This document shows, piece after piece, positions 51,418 to 61,700 of a stretch of DNA of 64,000 nucleotides (its first letter is position 1; every line of letters begins with the position of its first letter). A program made the translations under genes and the position numbers. This DNA is from Nostoc sp. ATCC 43529 (GTDB lineage Bacteria > Cyanobacteriota > Cyanobacteriia > Cyanobacteriales > Nostocaceae): positions 82,919 to 146,918 of the forward strand of contig LWTK01000042.1 in NCBI GenBank assembly GCA_003326205.1, read 5' to 3'. The notes beneath the pieces were generated by a model that made no database searches, had not been told where the DNA came from, and worked only from the letters and a program-made list of their open reading frames with translations.

Positions 51418-52834
51418 GGCTCTCCTAGAGTGGTTATGATAAAATACTATAAATAAAATAGATAACTGCCCATATTTTTATCATAAAAAACATCTCAAAG
51501 CGAGTCTGGGGTAGATATACAAAAATAATTAGAACTAGAAAATATAAAAAAGGTTGAAATAAAATTAGTAATTTAATAAATATGCCATCTAATCCCTTAC
51601 TGCACTTTATTACTAAAGTTATTAATCTTGAAGATATCAAGGTTATTAATTATGACTTTATCACTGAGGATGAAATAGTTATAGAAGTCGAAAATAAGCT
51701 AAAAGTTGGTCAATGTCCACAGTGTGGACATACAACTGATAAAATCCATCAAAATCATTGGTATACAGTTAGAGATATACCTCTGAGTGATTATCAAGTA
51801 TTGTTAAAGGTAAATCGTCGGCAATTGAGATGCACAAAATGTCGCAAAGTCTTCAGTGAGTCACTAGATTTTATAAAAACTAGAAGAACCTATACAAAAA
51901 GACTAGCGATGAAAGTAATTAAGGAAGTATTAGAAACGAATGTAGAGAGTGCAGCCATCAGAAATAGAATGACAGCATCGGAGGTAGAAACCTTATTAAA
52001 AGAACAAGAAGCTGATTTACTCAAAGAAAAACCTCTTCAGCTAAAAAAGTTAGGTATAGATGAAATAACCCAGCTAAAAGGAGGAAAAAACTATGCGGCT
52101 GTATTAGTAGATTTAGAAACAAGAAAACCAATAACGTTGTTGGAGAAAAGAAATAAAACCGTCATAGCAGAATACTTGTCAAGCCTGGGTTCGGAGGTAT
52201 TAAATCAAATAGAAGAAGTCAGTATAGACTTATGGATACCCTATAAAAGTTTAATCCAAGAAATGCTACCAAATGCTCAAGTAGTAGCCGATAGATTCCA
52301 TGTAATGAAACAAATAAATCAGGAGTTAGATGAAAGAAGAAAGCAGGAAAAACGGGCAGCAGTCAAAATTAAAAATCGGCAAGAGAGAGAGGAGAAATTA
52401 GCAGGGTTAACTCACAGTAAATACCCTTTATTAAAGAAAAAAGAAAGCCTCAATGATGAGGAAAAAGTCAAGATAAATTCCCTGCAAAAACTCGCTCCAG
52501 AATTAGGAGAAATGTATCGAAATAAAGAAGCAATTAGAGATATATTTGAAAGTCACATAACCAGTGATGAAGCATTATATAAATTCCTGGAATGGACAGA
52601 AAAGGCTTATAAATTTTTCCCAAAAAGTTGTCGAACCATTAGTAGATGGATAGATGAGATTCTCGCTTATTTTGATCACAGAACTACTCAAGGTATTGTT
52701 GAGGGGATTAATCAGAAAATTAAGCTCATTAAAAGAAGGGCTTATGGCTTAACTAACTTTAATAATTTTAGAAGAAGGATTTTACTCAATTGGTATTTCT
52801 GTTGTTAATTTAACATATCTAGTCTGGGAGAGCC
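51418..52834 (+). mobile_element. Complete ISL3-type insertion sequence, 1,417 bp, with 8-bp target duplication
   Basis: The ends start GGCTCTCC on both strands; the inverted repeat continues imperfectly (GGCTCTCCTAGAGTGG against GGCTCTCCCAGACTAG). The 8 bases AAATTTTC lie directly outside at 51410-51417 and 52835-52842. ISL3 elements typically make 8-bp duplications, matching the transposase inside. The element is intact and appears recent because the duplication is perfect. Confidence 0.9.
51582..52808 (+). CDS. ISL3-family transposase
   Basis: The N-terminus has the zinc-finger pattern CPQCGHTT and, 40 residues on, LRCTKCRKVFSE, as in ISL3. The DDE core includes LGIDEITQLKGGKNYAAVLV (first Asp), SIDLWIPYKSLIQEMLPNAQ with the following VVADRFHVMK (second Asp) and TTQGIVEGINQKIKLIKRRA (Glu). 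Full length (408 aa) and uninterrupted. The C-terminal ILLNWYFCC is typical. The gene fills the 1,417-bp element. Confidence 0.9.
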   Translation: MPSNPLLHFITKVINLEDIKVINYDFITEDEIVIEVENKLKVGQCPQCGHTTDKIHQNHWYTVRDIPLSDYQVLLKVNRRQLRCTKCRKVFSESLDFIKTRRTYTKRLAMKVIKEVLETNVESAAIRNRMTASEVETLLKEQEADLLKEKPLQLKKLGIDEITQLKGGKNYAAVLVDLETRKPITLLEKRNKTVIAEYLSSLGSEVLNQIEEVSIDLWIPYKSLIQEMLPNAQVVADRFHVMKQINQELDERRKQEKRAAVKIKNRQEREEKLAGLTHSKYPLLKKKESLNDEEKVKINSLQKLAPELGEMYRNKEAIRDIFESHITSDEALYKFLEWTEKAYKFFPKSCRTISRWIDEILAYFDHRTTQGIVEGINQKIKLIKRRAYGLTNFNNFRRRILLNWYFCC

Positions 52835-52885
52835 AAATTTTCTTCTATTAAGTAGATTGCTTGGCTTAAGTTTTACTACAAAATT

Positions 52886-52903
52886 ATGAAATTGACATGA
52901 AAT
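52886..52903. promoter_or_regulatory. Tandem ATGAAAT box downstream of the ISL3 element
   Basis: ATGAAAT at 52886 and 52897, 11-bp period. Before the ISL3 insertion it would have lain about 340 bp upstream of the pcxA-like gene, as a second box; it may now serve nothing or the plus-strand genes further right. Confidence 0.6.
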
Positions 52904-53168
52904 TTTTAGAGGATTTGAGATAAAAAACTTACTCCTGTAGACAGAAGTTAATGCTGGGATAAATTCCTAAATTTAAATCTTATAACGGGAGAGCAAGTCA
53001 GGTTAAGCTATAAGATTGAATTTTCCATAAAAACCTGGATAGAGTCAAAATATTTGGGAGTTTTAATAATTAGTGAAACTTTTTTATTGATAAATATGCA
53101 TTATTATTTTTTTCCAAATTCAGGAATAATTATCATTTTCCATGAGGAGATATAACTACTAAATTTGC

Positions 53169-53199
53169 TTGACTCAAAGTTAAAACTTTGATATAAACT
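53169..53199 (+). promoter_or_regulatory. Third, distinct MerR-type promoter
   Basis: -35 TTGACT, 19-bp spacer CAAAGTTAAAACTTTGATA, -10 TAAACT. The spacer dyad CAAAGTT/AACTTTG differs from both island classes. No gene begins within 400 bp except the SulP transporter. The matching regulator is not in the window. Confidence 0.55.
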
Positions 53200-53607
53200 A
53201 AAGGTTCAATTATTGATAATAGGGCACTTTATCTGCTTTAAACCACCCCAATATACTCAGAGGGTTGGGGTCAGTTATGGCGAGGAACAGGACTCTATGC
53301 TGAATTTGAGAAATGTATTACCAAGTTTGCCAGATAAGTAGATTATCCGAAAAAAACAGTCAATTTTAATAAGTTATCTGTGTGCCGCAAAGATTATCAA
53401 GGCGTAAACGTTTAAAGAAATTGCTAGCTTTGGTATTCAACCCTTGAGGTTGGATTCCTACGCGTAAATGATGGAGTTAGACATCCATCCAAAAAGGTTG
53501 GCAATTTTCCAAACGATTGTAACTCGTCTGTGTGGGTGGCACAGCCCTTTAAAGGCATTTCAGTTGGTTGGCTGTTTTTTTATGTCCACGTACCTACAAC
53601 TAAAAAA
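53200..53607. other. Stretch of about 410 bp without a recognisable gene
   Basis: Several short frames cross it, none with a ribosome site or family resemblance. Positions 53238-53336 can be read as PPQYTQRVGVSYGEEQDSML, which might be the remnant of a gene once driven by the MerR-type promoter at 53169. It also serves as the leader of the SulP gene. Confidence 0.35.
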
Positions 53608-55170
53608 ATGGCAATCAGAGACATCTTTGACAAACGATTCATCACCGACGACCTATTGGCATCTATAGTTGTATTTCTTGTCGCACTGCCTCTGTGCATG
53701 GGGATTGCGATCGCTTCGGGAGTGCCTCCAGCTCGTGGCTTAGTGACAGGAATGGTAGGCGGAATTATTGTTGGCGCGATCGCAGGTTCCCCACTACAAG
53801 TCAGCGGCCCAGCTGCTGGACTGGCTGTCATTGTCGCAGAACTGATCCGCGATTACGGCATTGAAATGCTCGGGCCTATTCTTCTGCTGGCAGGATTAAT
53901 CCAATTGCTGGCGGGAGTATTCAAGCTGGGTCAGGTGTTCCGCGCCATATCTCCGGCAGTGATCTATGCAATGCTTGCAGGTATAGGCGTACTGATCTTC
54001 GCTTCTCAATTCCACGTAATGGTCGATGACTTGCCACGCGCGAGCGGAATTGAGAACCTAATTTCTATTCCCAACGCCATCTACAAGGGTATCTTTTTCA
54101 GCGACGCCAACAATCATCAAATTGCTGGAACCAGCCATCAAATTGCTGCGCTTATAGGTCTGGTTAGCATCTTCACCCTCGTAGTTTGGGATAAGTTTAA
54201 GCCTCGAAGATTGAACTTGCTACCTGGTGTTCTGATTGCTGTGGTGGTAGCAACTGCGATCGCCGCCATCATGAAGCTGCCAATTAAATACATCGATGTG
54301 CCTGCTAATCTTGCTTCTGCAATTCAATTGCCAACGCCTGGTTCCTTAATGCGCCTGCTTCAGGCACCACTGCTTATGGAAGCAATAGCGATCGCCTTAA
54401 TCGCCAGTGCAGAAAGCCTACTCTCAGCCGCCGCAGTAGACCGACTGCACCAGGGACAAAAAACGGATTTTGATCGCGAACTGGCCGCGCAAGGTTTTGG
54501 TAACATGATTTGTGGAGTGCTGGGGGCGCTACCAATGACAGGGGTGATTGTCCGCAGTTCCGTTAACGTGGAAGCAGGGGGTAAAACGAGACTTGCCACG
54601 ATGTTTCACGGCGTGTGGCTACTGGCTCTGGTGATTGCTGCACCGGATGTTCTAAAGCTAATTCCTACTTCCAGTCTGGCAGCGATTCTAGTTTACACGG
54701 GCTACAAGCTGGTGGAAGTAGAGAAAATCCGCAAGCTAAAGCAGTACGGGCGCTTTCCTCTGGCGATTTACTTTGCCACCTTAATCGGTATTGTCGTTAC
54801 CGATTTGCTTACTGGCGTGCTAATCGGCATTGTACTGTCAGCGGTCAAGCTGATCTACAAAGTATCTCATCTGAAAATTCACTTTGAAAAAGATGAAAAA
54901 AATCAACGGATTGATATGTACTTAGAAGGGGCGGCAACATTTATTCGGTTGCCAATGCTTGCAAAAGCCCTAGAACAGGTTCCACCAAGAACTGCACTGC
55001 ATCTGCACCTAGAAAAGCTATCTTACATTGACCACTCTTGCCTCGACTTGTTCTCAATGTGGGAGAAGCAACAGAAGCAGACGGGAAGCACCCTCGTTGT
55101 GCAGTGGGATGGTTTGGTGGAGCGCTACCGCCAACCGTTTGTCATTGGGCGATCGCAAAGAGCGACGTAG
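53608..55170 (+). CDS. SulP-family anion transporter
   Basis: ATG 53608 gives the usual start (AIRDIFDKRFITDDLLASIV); the longer frame from 53530 adds an unlikely extension. Twelve or so hydrophobic segments, the SulP signature (GIAIASGVPPARGLVTGMVG, then GSPLQVSGPAAGLAVIV) and a C-terminal STAS domain (LHLHLEKLSYIDHSCLDLFS) are present. Substrates in this family are sulfate, bicarbonate, molybdate or related anions; the sequence does not tell which. It stands alone on the plus strand, after a MerR-type promoter 440 bp upstream. Confidence 0.88.
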   Translation: MAIRDIFDKRFITDDLLASIVVFLVALPLCMGIAIASGVPPARGLVTGMVGGIIVGAIAGSPLQVSGPAAGLAVIVAELIRDYGIEMLGPILLLAGLIQLLAGVFKLGQVFRAISPAVIYAMLAGIGVLIFASQFHVMVDDLPRASGIENLISIPNAIYKGIFFSDANNHQIAGTSHQIAALIGLVSIFTLVVWDKFKPRRLNLLPGVLIAVVVATAIAAIMKLPIKYIDVPANLASAIQLPTPGSLMRLLQAPLLMEAIAIALIASAESLLSAAAVDRLHQGQKTDFDRELAAQGFGNMICGVLGALPMTGVIVRSSVNVEAGGKTRLATMFHGVWLLALVIAAPDVLKLIPTSSLAAILVYTGYKLVEVEKIRKLKQYGRFPLAIYFATLIGIVVTDLLTGVLIGIVLSAVKLIYKVSHLKIHFEKDEKNQRIDMYLEGAATFIRLPMLAKALEQVPPRTALHLHLEKLSYIDHSCLDLFSMWEKQQKQTGSTLVVQWDGLVERYRQPFVIGRSQRAT

Positions 55171-55353
55171 AAATCTTCGCTGTCTGCTTATTCCGGAGAG
55201 TGGTGCTAGACAGCATCAGATTCCAAGCATGGTTAAGATTGGGACATAGTATAATCTAGAAAATGCGGTTAGGAATAGATTGTTCAATATTGCTGTTCGA
55301 TATCTAAAGCGTATTTATTGTTTTCTTCAAAGACTTAATCAAGACATCTCAAC

Positions 55354-56325
55354 ATGAGTTTGACTGAAAAACTCCAATCTGTATTTGTCATCATTGCTAT
55401 CTTAATTGGGCTGATACTGGGACAAATCAAATGGGTTGAGGAAAATGCTGTATCTTTGATTGTTCCATCCTTGATGACCATGCTTTATGGGGTGTTTCTA
55501 AATATTCCACTTAATCGTTTAGGTCAGGCATTTCAAAACTACAAAATGACCGGACTTATTTTGGGGATGAACTTCCTTTGGACACCTGTTTTTGTTTGGG
55601 GATTGGGAGCTATTTTCCTACGGGACTCTCCCGATCTTTGGGTTGGGCTAATTATGCTGATGGTCACACCTTGTACTGACTGGTATCTCATTTTTACAGG
55701 GATTGCCAAAGGAAATGTTGCTTTAGCTACAACCTTACTTCCTTGGAACATGATTTTGCAAGTGGTTCTCCTGCCCCTCTATCTGTTAGTTTTTGTTGGA
55801 AAAATGGTACAGAAGATTGATACAGCAATTTTTCTCGAAAGCATTGTGCTGGTTTTAGCTGTTCCTATGCTTTTAGCGTTTATCGCTAAGTGGCTAATAC
55901 CAAAGGTAAACGGGTTTTGGCGTGAAATTCCACTGAAAATAGCAGCAGGGCAAACGCTATTTCTGTGTTTGGCAATTACAGCGGTATTTGCCTCGCAGGG
56001 GCAAACCCTAATTCAGCGTCCAGATGTGCTGCTAAAAATGTTACCACCTATCCTTATTTTCTATGGAATTACCTTTTTGCTGACTCAAGTGATTGCACGG
56101 CTCGGCAACTTTAGTTATGAGGACTTTGCTTGCTTCAGTTGCACAACACTTGCACGTAATTCACCCCTTGCATTGGCGATCGCTACATCTGTTTTTCCTG
56201 AGCGTCCTTTGATTATCCTTGTTTTGGCTATTGAACCACTTATCGAACTGCCTGTCATGGTGCTAGTCTCCCAGTTGTTGCTCTTTCTGCGTCGTAAAGG
56301 GCAGTATTCTCAGATGGAGAGATAG
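55354..56325 (+). CDS. ACR3-like arsenite carrier (bile acid/Na+ symporter fold)
   Basis: Ten hydrophobic segments and the conserved Cys in MLMVTPCTDWYLIFTGIAKG match the ACR3 branch of the BART superfamily, where that Cys is needed for arsenite transport. A second typical segment is CTTLARNSPLALAIA. 323 residues is normal. The gene starts 183 bp after the SulP gene on the same strand. No arsC or arsR is visible in the window, so substrate is from the family only. Confidence 0.8.
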   Translation: MSLTEKLQSVFVIIAILIGLILGQIKWVEENAVSLIVPSLMTMLYGVFLNIPLNRLGQAFQNYKMTGLILGMNFLWTPVFVWGLGAIFLRDSPDLWVGLIMLMVTPCTDWYLIFTGIAKGNVALATTLLPWNMILQVVLLPLYLLVFVGKMVQKIDTAIFLESIVLVLAVPMLLAFIAKWLIPKVNGFWREIPLKIAAGQTLFLCLAITAVFASQGQTLIQRPDVLLKMLPPILIFYGITFLLTQVIARLGNFSYEDFACFSCTTLARNSPLALAIATSVFPERPLIILVLAIEPLIELPVMVLVSQLLLFLRRKGQYSQMER

Positions 56326-56578
56326 CTAAATTGGCGTTATAATCTCCCTACCTGACCCAGTTATGATTTTGTTCAGCCCACATCGTTCGTAAAAGATTGA
56401 CAGTTAGAGTGTTGCATAAAAAGAGGAATTAGCGTCCATGACGTTATAGTTTGCAGTTCCTTGCACCAACAGTTGCAACACATTCATCGAGATTAGAACA
56501 GTTGCAGTTCACCATAACTAGTAGATGTAGCTAAGAGTGTAGAAGAGTGTACCCGTTACTAAATACCCAACAATTGAA

Positions 56579-57493
56579 TTAAACTAGGTTATCAGGAGCA
56601 AAAGGACATTGGTAACTCGGATCGCCTATTTCCACCTGAATGGTTGGGTGTTCAATGCTGAAATTGTCGTGAAGCTCACGGACTACCCGTGCTAAAAAAG
56701 TATCACCGGGATAACCTGCTGGGATGACAAGGTGAACAGTGAGTGCTGTTTCTGTGGTACTCATTGCCCAAATATGCAAGTCGTGAACTTGAGCCACGCC
56801 AGGGAGTTCGGTTAAATAAGTACGGACAGCCAAAGGTTCTATTCCTGCTGGTACAGCATCTGTAATCAAATTCAAGGATTCCTGTAAAAGTCCCCAAGTG
56901 CCAGCTACAATCACCACAGTAACAATCAAACTCACCGCTGGATCAAACCACAGCCAACCTGTAGCAATAATTGCAATACCAGCTAGTACAACCCCTACAG
57001 ATACCGCAGCATCTGCAACTAGATGCAAAAATGCGCCTCTGATGTTCAAGTCACTTTTACGCCCCGACAAGAACATTAAAGCACTTACTGTATTAATGAA
57101 AACTCCTATAGCTGCTACTGTAATTACTATTCCTCCTGCTACCGGAGCAGGTTCACGAAACCGTTGAATTGCTTCCCAGCCAATACCGCCAGAAACAACT
57201 AGGAGAAAAGCAGCGTTTAAAAGCGCAGCCAAAATTGAAGAACGACGCAGCCCGTAGGTGCGACGTGATGTCGGGCGACGACGGACGAGGATGCTTGCGC
57301 CCCAAGCAAGTAGTAAACCCAGAACATCACTCAAATTGTGACCCGCATCAGCAAGCAAGGCAAGGGAGTTAGCAACAATGCCATAGGTTGCCTCAATGAC
57401 GACAAATCCTGTGTTGAGGGCAACACTGATAACAAAGGCACGGTTGTAATTACTGCCACCGTGGTCGTGTCCATGACTATGATTATGGGACAT
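56579..57493 (-). CDS. CDF-family divalent cation exporter (CzcD/ZitB-like)
   Basis: A His-rich N-terminus (SHNHSHGHDHGG) precedes six transmembrane helices. Metal-site motifs are ALLADAGHNLSDVLGL in helix 2 and HLVADAAVSVGVVLAGI in helix 5. The C-terminal cytoplasmic domain contains VAQVHDLHIWAMSTTETALT, typical of CzcD/ZitB zinc exporters. It starts ten bases after the DUF190 gene, so they form an operon. Zn2+, Cd2+ or Co2+ are the likely substrates. Confidence 0.92.
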   Translation of the reverse strand: MSHNHSHGHDHGGSNYNRAFVISVALNTGFVVIEATYGIVANSLALLADAGHNLSDVLGLLLAWGASILVRRRPTSRRTYGLRRSSILAALLNAAFLLVVSGGIGWEAIQRFREPAPVAGGIVITVAAIGVFINTVSALMFLSGRKSDLNIRGAFLHLVADAAVSVGVVLAGIAIIATGWLWFDPAVSLIVTVVIVAGTWGLLQESLNLITDAVPAGIEPLAVRTYLTELPGVAQVHDLHIWAMSTTETALTVHLVIPAGYPGDTFLARVVRELHDNFSIEHPTIQVEIGDPSYQCPFAPDNLV

Positions 57494-57502
57494 GACTACC
57501 TT

Positions 57503-57832
57503 TCACGCTCCAGTAGAGAAAACTTCTATGGTTTGACAAGTAACAAACTTGTCTTTAAGCAGATGTTTGACTAAGGAAAAAAATTCGGTTATTGCAGTTT
57601 CACTATCAATAACCGTAACGAGAAGCGGTAGTGCAGAGGACTCAGTAGAAGGGTCTAGCTCATTTTGAGTACGAAAAACGCCATGTTTGCCATATCCAGA
57701 AATTGCCCGCACTACCGTTACCCCTGTTAATCCTTGTCTGCGAGCCATTCCGAGCAGAACTTGATGAAGGGGTTGATGTTCCCAACAATCCAACTCGCTA
57801 ACATAAATTGTTAATTGTTTCCATGTTGTCAT
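57503..57832 (-). CDS. DUF190 family protein
   Basis: ATG 57832 gives the typical start TTWKQLTIYVSELDCWEHQP, preferred over the longer frame from 57892. The family signature continues LHQVLLGMARRQGLTGVTVV and RAISGYGKHG. The fold is ferredoxin-like/PII-related. Function is unknown; members often accompany metal or ion transporters, as here with the CDF exporter ten bases downstream. Confidence 0.8.
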   Translation of the reverse strand: MTTWKQLTIYVSELDCWEHQPLHQVLLGMARRQGLTGVTVVRAISGYGKHGVFRTQNELDPSTESSALPLLVTVIDSETAITEFFSLVKHLLKDKFVTCQTIEVFSTGA

Positions 57833-57839
57833 ATAGCTT

Positions 57840-58080
57840 TTCCTATACTGGTGAGACGCTTTGCGAACACTACGTGACGCAAGCACGAACAATCAGTGGC
57901 GGGTTTGAATCCCCCACTGATAGCTTCTCTACGAGACGCTGCGCGAACGCTTAGAGCGAGTCTGCGTACTTCTGCCGAGAAGCAAGCTACGGGCAGTGAT
58001 CGCACCAGAGCGTCAAGATTGCTGAATTCTGTTAGCGCAGCGGGGCGTAGCCCATTCTGAATTCTGCATTCTTCTTCAAT
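57840..58080. repeat. Composite of Nostoc-type palindromic repeats
   Basis: Several short palindromes follow one another: ATCAGTGG...CCACTGAT around 57890-57921 (with an inner GGGTTTGAATCCCC), CTCTACGAGACGCTGCGCGA near 57925, and GCGCAGCGGGGCGTAGCCC near 58036. They are typical of repeats that accumulate between Nostoc genes. The T-arm-like centre is not part of a complete tRNA. Confidence 0.6.
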
Positions 58081-58088
58081 TGCTCGGA

Positions 58089-58622
58089 TTATCGTTTAAA
58101 GGTAAAGCGGCCATTAAATTTTTCACCTTTTACATCCGTTTGAATAACAACTTTATACTCTCCCGTTGCAGTTGCAGGCAGCTTTGCTGTGTATTGCTTT
58201 TCCTCGGTATTATAAGGAACTTGTAGGGTTTTGTTACTGCCATCTGGTAGCTGAACTTGAGCCGTGAGCTTGGCATCAGTAATTGCTTGATCCTGCTCTC
58301 CGTGTACGCTTATATCTAAATGAGTAGAATCTTGTTCTATATCTGGTGTGAACTCTAAATGATATTTGCCCGAATTTACAACTTGACTGCTACGCTTCTC
58401 TCCACTATTGGAGTGACCACCTTTTTCATCATGGCCATGACCGTCGTTTTCATTATGCGCTTCCCCAGTTTTAGCAACGGGTTCAGTTTTGGCAGCTGTT
58501 TCTGTAGTTGCAGTCTTGGTAGCACTTTCCGAGTTAGCAGCTTGATTCCCAGCATTACAAGCACCCAAAAAGATTAATCCGACACTGCTAACAATTACTA
58601 AACTGGTCTTCAGAAATTTCAT
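58089..58622 (-). CDS. His-rich metal-associated lipoprotein, 177 aa
   Basis: A lipoprotein signal (SVGLIFLGACN, lipid Cys near residue 22) is followed by a Thr/Ala/Glu-rich linker and a His cluster (EAHNENDGHGHDEKGGHSNS). The C-terminal 90 residues form a beta-sandwich of YtkA type (KYHLEFTPDIE, then GEYKVVIQTDVKGEKFNGRF). It lies 129 bp downstream of the RND pump gene on the same strand, so it probably delivers or buffers metal for the pump in the periplasm. Confidence 0.7.
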   Translation of the reverse strand: MKFLKTSLVIVSSVGLIFLGACNAGNQAANSESATKTATTETAAKTEPVAKTGEAHNENDGHGHDEKGGHSNSGEKRSSQVVNSGKYHLEFTPDIEQDSTHLDISVHGEQDQAITDAKLTAQVQLPDGSNKTLQVPYNTEEKQYTAKLPATATGEYKVVIQTDVKGEKFNGRFTFKR

Positions 58623-58750
58623 TAATTCAAACTCCTTGATGTTTTGTAAATTAAAAACTAGTGCATCGGCGCGGAAATAAACCTACCATCTGGGATTTGT
58701 AAAAAGCTTGTGGTATGACTATTATTTCTTTTGACTTTTGCCTTGTTGTG

Positions 58751-61700
58751 CTAGGCTCTGGCTTCTCCTGCAATTTCTGGCTGAATAATTGGTTCAGCCT
58801 TTCTTGGCACCAAAAATCTACCAAACTGTACATACAAAGCCGGAAGCACTAACAGGGTTAAAGCGGTTGAGGTAAACAATCCACCTAACACTACAACGGC
58901 TAGTGGCTGGAGGATTTCTTTTCCAGCTCCACTACCAATTACCAAGGGCCCCATACCCAGAGCAGATGTTAGCGCCGTCATTAAGATAGCAGCCAACCTT
59001 TCTACCGACCCTTCCATCAAAGCCTGCCGCAGAGGCTGTCCTTCTGCCATCCTAGAATTGTAGTTCTCAACCAGTAATAGCCCATTCCGTGTAGCAACGC
59101 CGAATAAGGTAATAAATCCTACCATCGAAGCTACAGAGAGAATACCGCCAGCTAAGGCGATGGAAATGACTCCACCCACTAATGCTAAAGGCAAGTTTAG
59201 CAAGATCATGATGGTGGCAGGAATCGACTTGACAGCAAAGTAAATCAGGACTGCGATCGCAACAAAAGCTAATCCACCAGCCGAAAGTAAAGTTTTTGTC
59301 GCTCCTTCTTGTGCTTCAAATTGACCACCGTATTCAATAAAATATCCAGAGGGTAATTGCACCTGTTGCTTAACTCTCTCCCGAATATCCTTAATTACAG
59401 AACCTAAATCTCGTCCAGCCACATTGCTGGATACGACAATATAGCGGGAGACATTTTCGCGGTTGATGGTATTGGGGCCTGTACCATAATTGATTTTTGC
59501 GACTTGAGCTAAGGGAATTTTTTGTCCGTTGGGTGTATCAACTAGCAAATTACCGATAATTTCAATATTGTTACGGTATTTTTCTTCCAACCAAACCACC
59601 ATATCAAAGGTCTGTTGTTCCTCCAATACTTGGGAAACGACTCGCCCATTCAGTGCAGTTTCTACTACCTCTGACAATTCGCCAATAGTTAAACCATAGC
59701 GGGCTGCTGCATCGCGGTCGAATTGAATTTGTACCTGTTTAATTGGTACTTGCGGTTCAAGTTGCAAATCTACTAGACCCGAAACCTGGCCCATAGCTGA
59801 TTGTACTTGTTGACCAAGGGTGCGGAGTTGTTCCAAATCGGGGCCAAAAATTTTCACAGCGATCGCACTCCGTACACCTGAGAGTACCTCATCCATCCGA
59901 TGCGAAATAAACCCGCCGATATTGGGAACGACTCCGGGAATTTTATCAAATTCTTGACGAATCATTTCAATTGTTTTTTCTCGATCTTTTGCCCCCTCCT
60001 CGCTGAGTTGAACATCTATTTCCGCCCCGTTTACACCAGCTACCTCAGTATCCCCCACAGCCCGTCCAGAGCGCAGTTGAGCTGTTTCAACCGCAGGATT
60101 GTTTTTCAGGGCTTCTTCGATCGCTAACCCTACTTGATTAGTGGCATTCAGAGATTGACCAGGCATTAAAACTGCGGCGATCACCAAAGAGCGGTCTTGG
60201 AATTCTGGTAAAAAAACTTGCCCTAAGGAGAGTAATATCATGACTGAAGCCACAAAACTAGCGATTGCACCTGTCAAAATAATCTTGGGGCGACGTAGAG
60301 AAAATTTCAAAAACGGGCGATACAGACGGTGAGAAAATCGTTCAACCCAAGTTTCTGTACTTGGTAAACGCCGATTTACTAGCAAAAGGGCACACAGTGC
60401 TGGAGTCAATGTCAGTGCTACTAAGGTAGAAGCGCCAATTGACAGCAAATAAGCTATACCCATTGGTGTAAAAATCCGACCTTCCACCCCAGAAAGCGCA
60501 AAGATTGGTGCAAAGACGACTGCAATAATAATTGTCGAAAATAACACGCTCACCCGCACCTCCACTGAGCCATTAAAAACAACTTGCAGTGGTGGCACAG
60601 GATTGCCTGCTGTCTGGTTTTCTCGCAAACGGCGGTAGACGTTCTCCATATCGACAATTGCATCATCCACCACCGAACCAATCGCAACAACCAGCCCGCC
60701 CAAAGTCATCGTATTGATGCCTTGTCCCGTCCAATTCAGGATCAACATTCCCAACAATAAAGACACGGGAATCGCGCTCAAGGTAATGATCACCGTGCGC
60801 CAATTTATCAGAAATAAAATCAAGATGACACAAACGATGATTGTGCCATCACGCAGAGCTTCTTCAACGTTTTTGAGCGAGGCTTCGATAAAATCTTCCT
60901 GACGGAAAGTAGTTGTAATTTTGACATCTTTAGGCAGACCAGCTTGAATTTCCTCCATTGCTGTCTCAGCCGCCTTCGTCACTTTTGGCGTATCTGCTGT
61001 TGGCTGTTTGTTGATTGTCAAAATTACCGCTTTTTTACCCGCAAAACTGCCATCGCCGCGTTTGAGTGCTGCACCGATTTGTACATCCGCCACTTGTTCC
61101 AACAATACTGGCGTGCCATTTTTGGCTTTAATTACTGATTTCTTCAGCTGTTCAATAGATTCAATCCGCCCTACCCCTCGCACCAAAGTTTCTTGGTCGG
61201 GAGTAATTAAAAATCCCCCTGGTGCATTAGCGTTGGCTGCTTGTGCTGCTTTGGTGACATCATCAAGAGAAACATTAAACGCCTTCAGTTTATCGGGGTT
61301 TACCAGTACTTGATACTGACGCTCATCCCCACCAAATATGACGACATTACTTACACCAGGGACAGCAAGCAGGCGGTTTTTCACTTGCCAGTTGACAATC
61401 CGCCAGACCTCCATCATCGGAGTGGTTTCAGAAGTAAAGGCATATTTGACAGTCCATCCCAAGGGGGAACTAACCGGCAGAACCTCTGGGTTGTCTACAC
61501 CTTGCGGTAGTTGACTGCGTGCTTGTTGCAACCGTTCTGTCACCAATTGACGAGCGCGATAAATTTCTGTGTCCACGCTAAAAGTCGCTCTCACAGCCGA
61601 AAGACCTACAGCTGAGGAAGAACGCAATGCTTCTAGTCCGGGAGTGCCATTAATCAAACTTTCTATCGGTCGAGTAACTAGGGATTCAACCTCCTCTGGG

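Noticed and set aside
55028..55259. Two frames overlapping the end of the SulP gene
   Set aside because: They are alternative frames of the STAS domain coding sequence, with no start signal of their own.
57885..57925. T-arm-like GGGTTTGAATCCCC that suggested a tRNA
   Set aside because: It is the centre of a simple palindrome (ATCAGTGG/CCACTGAT) within a cluster of Nostoc repeats; no acceptor, D or anticodon arm exists around it.
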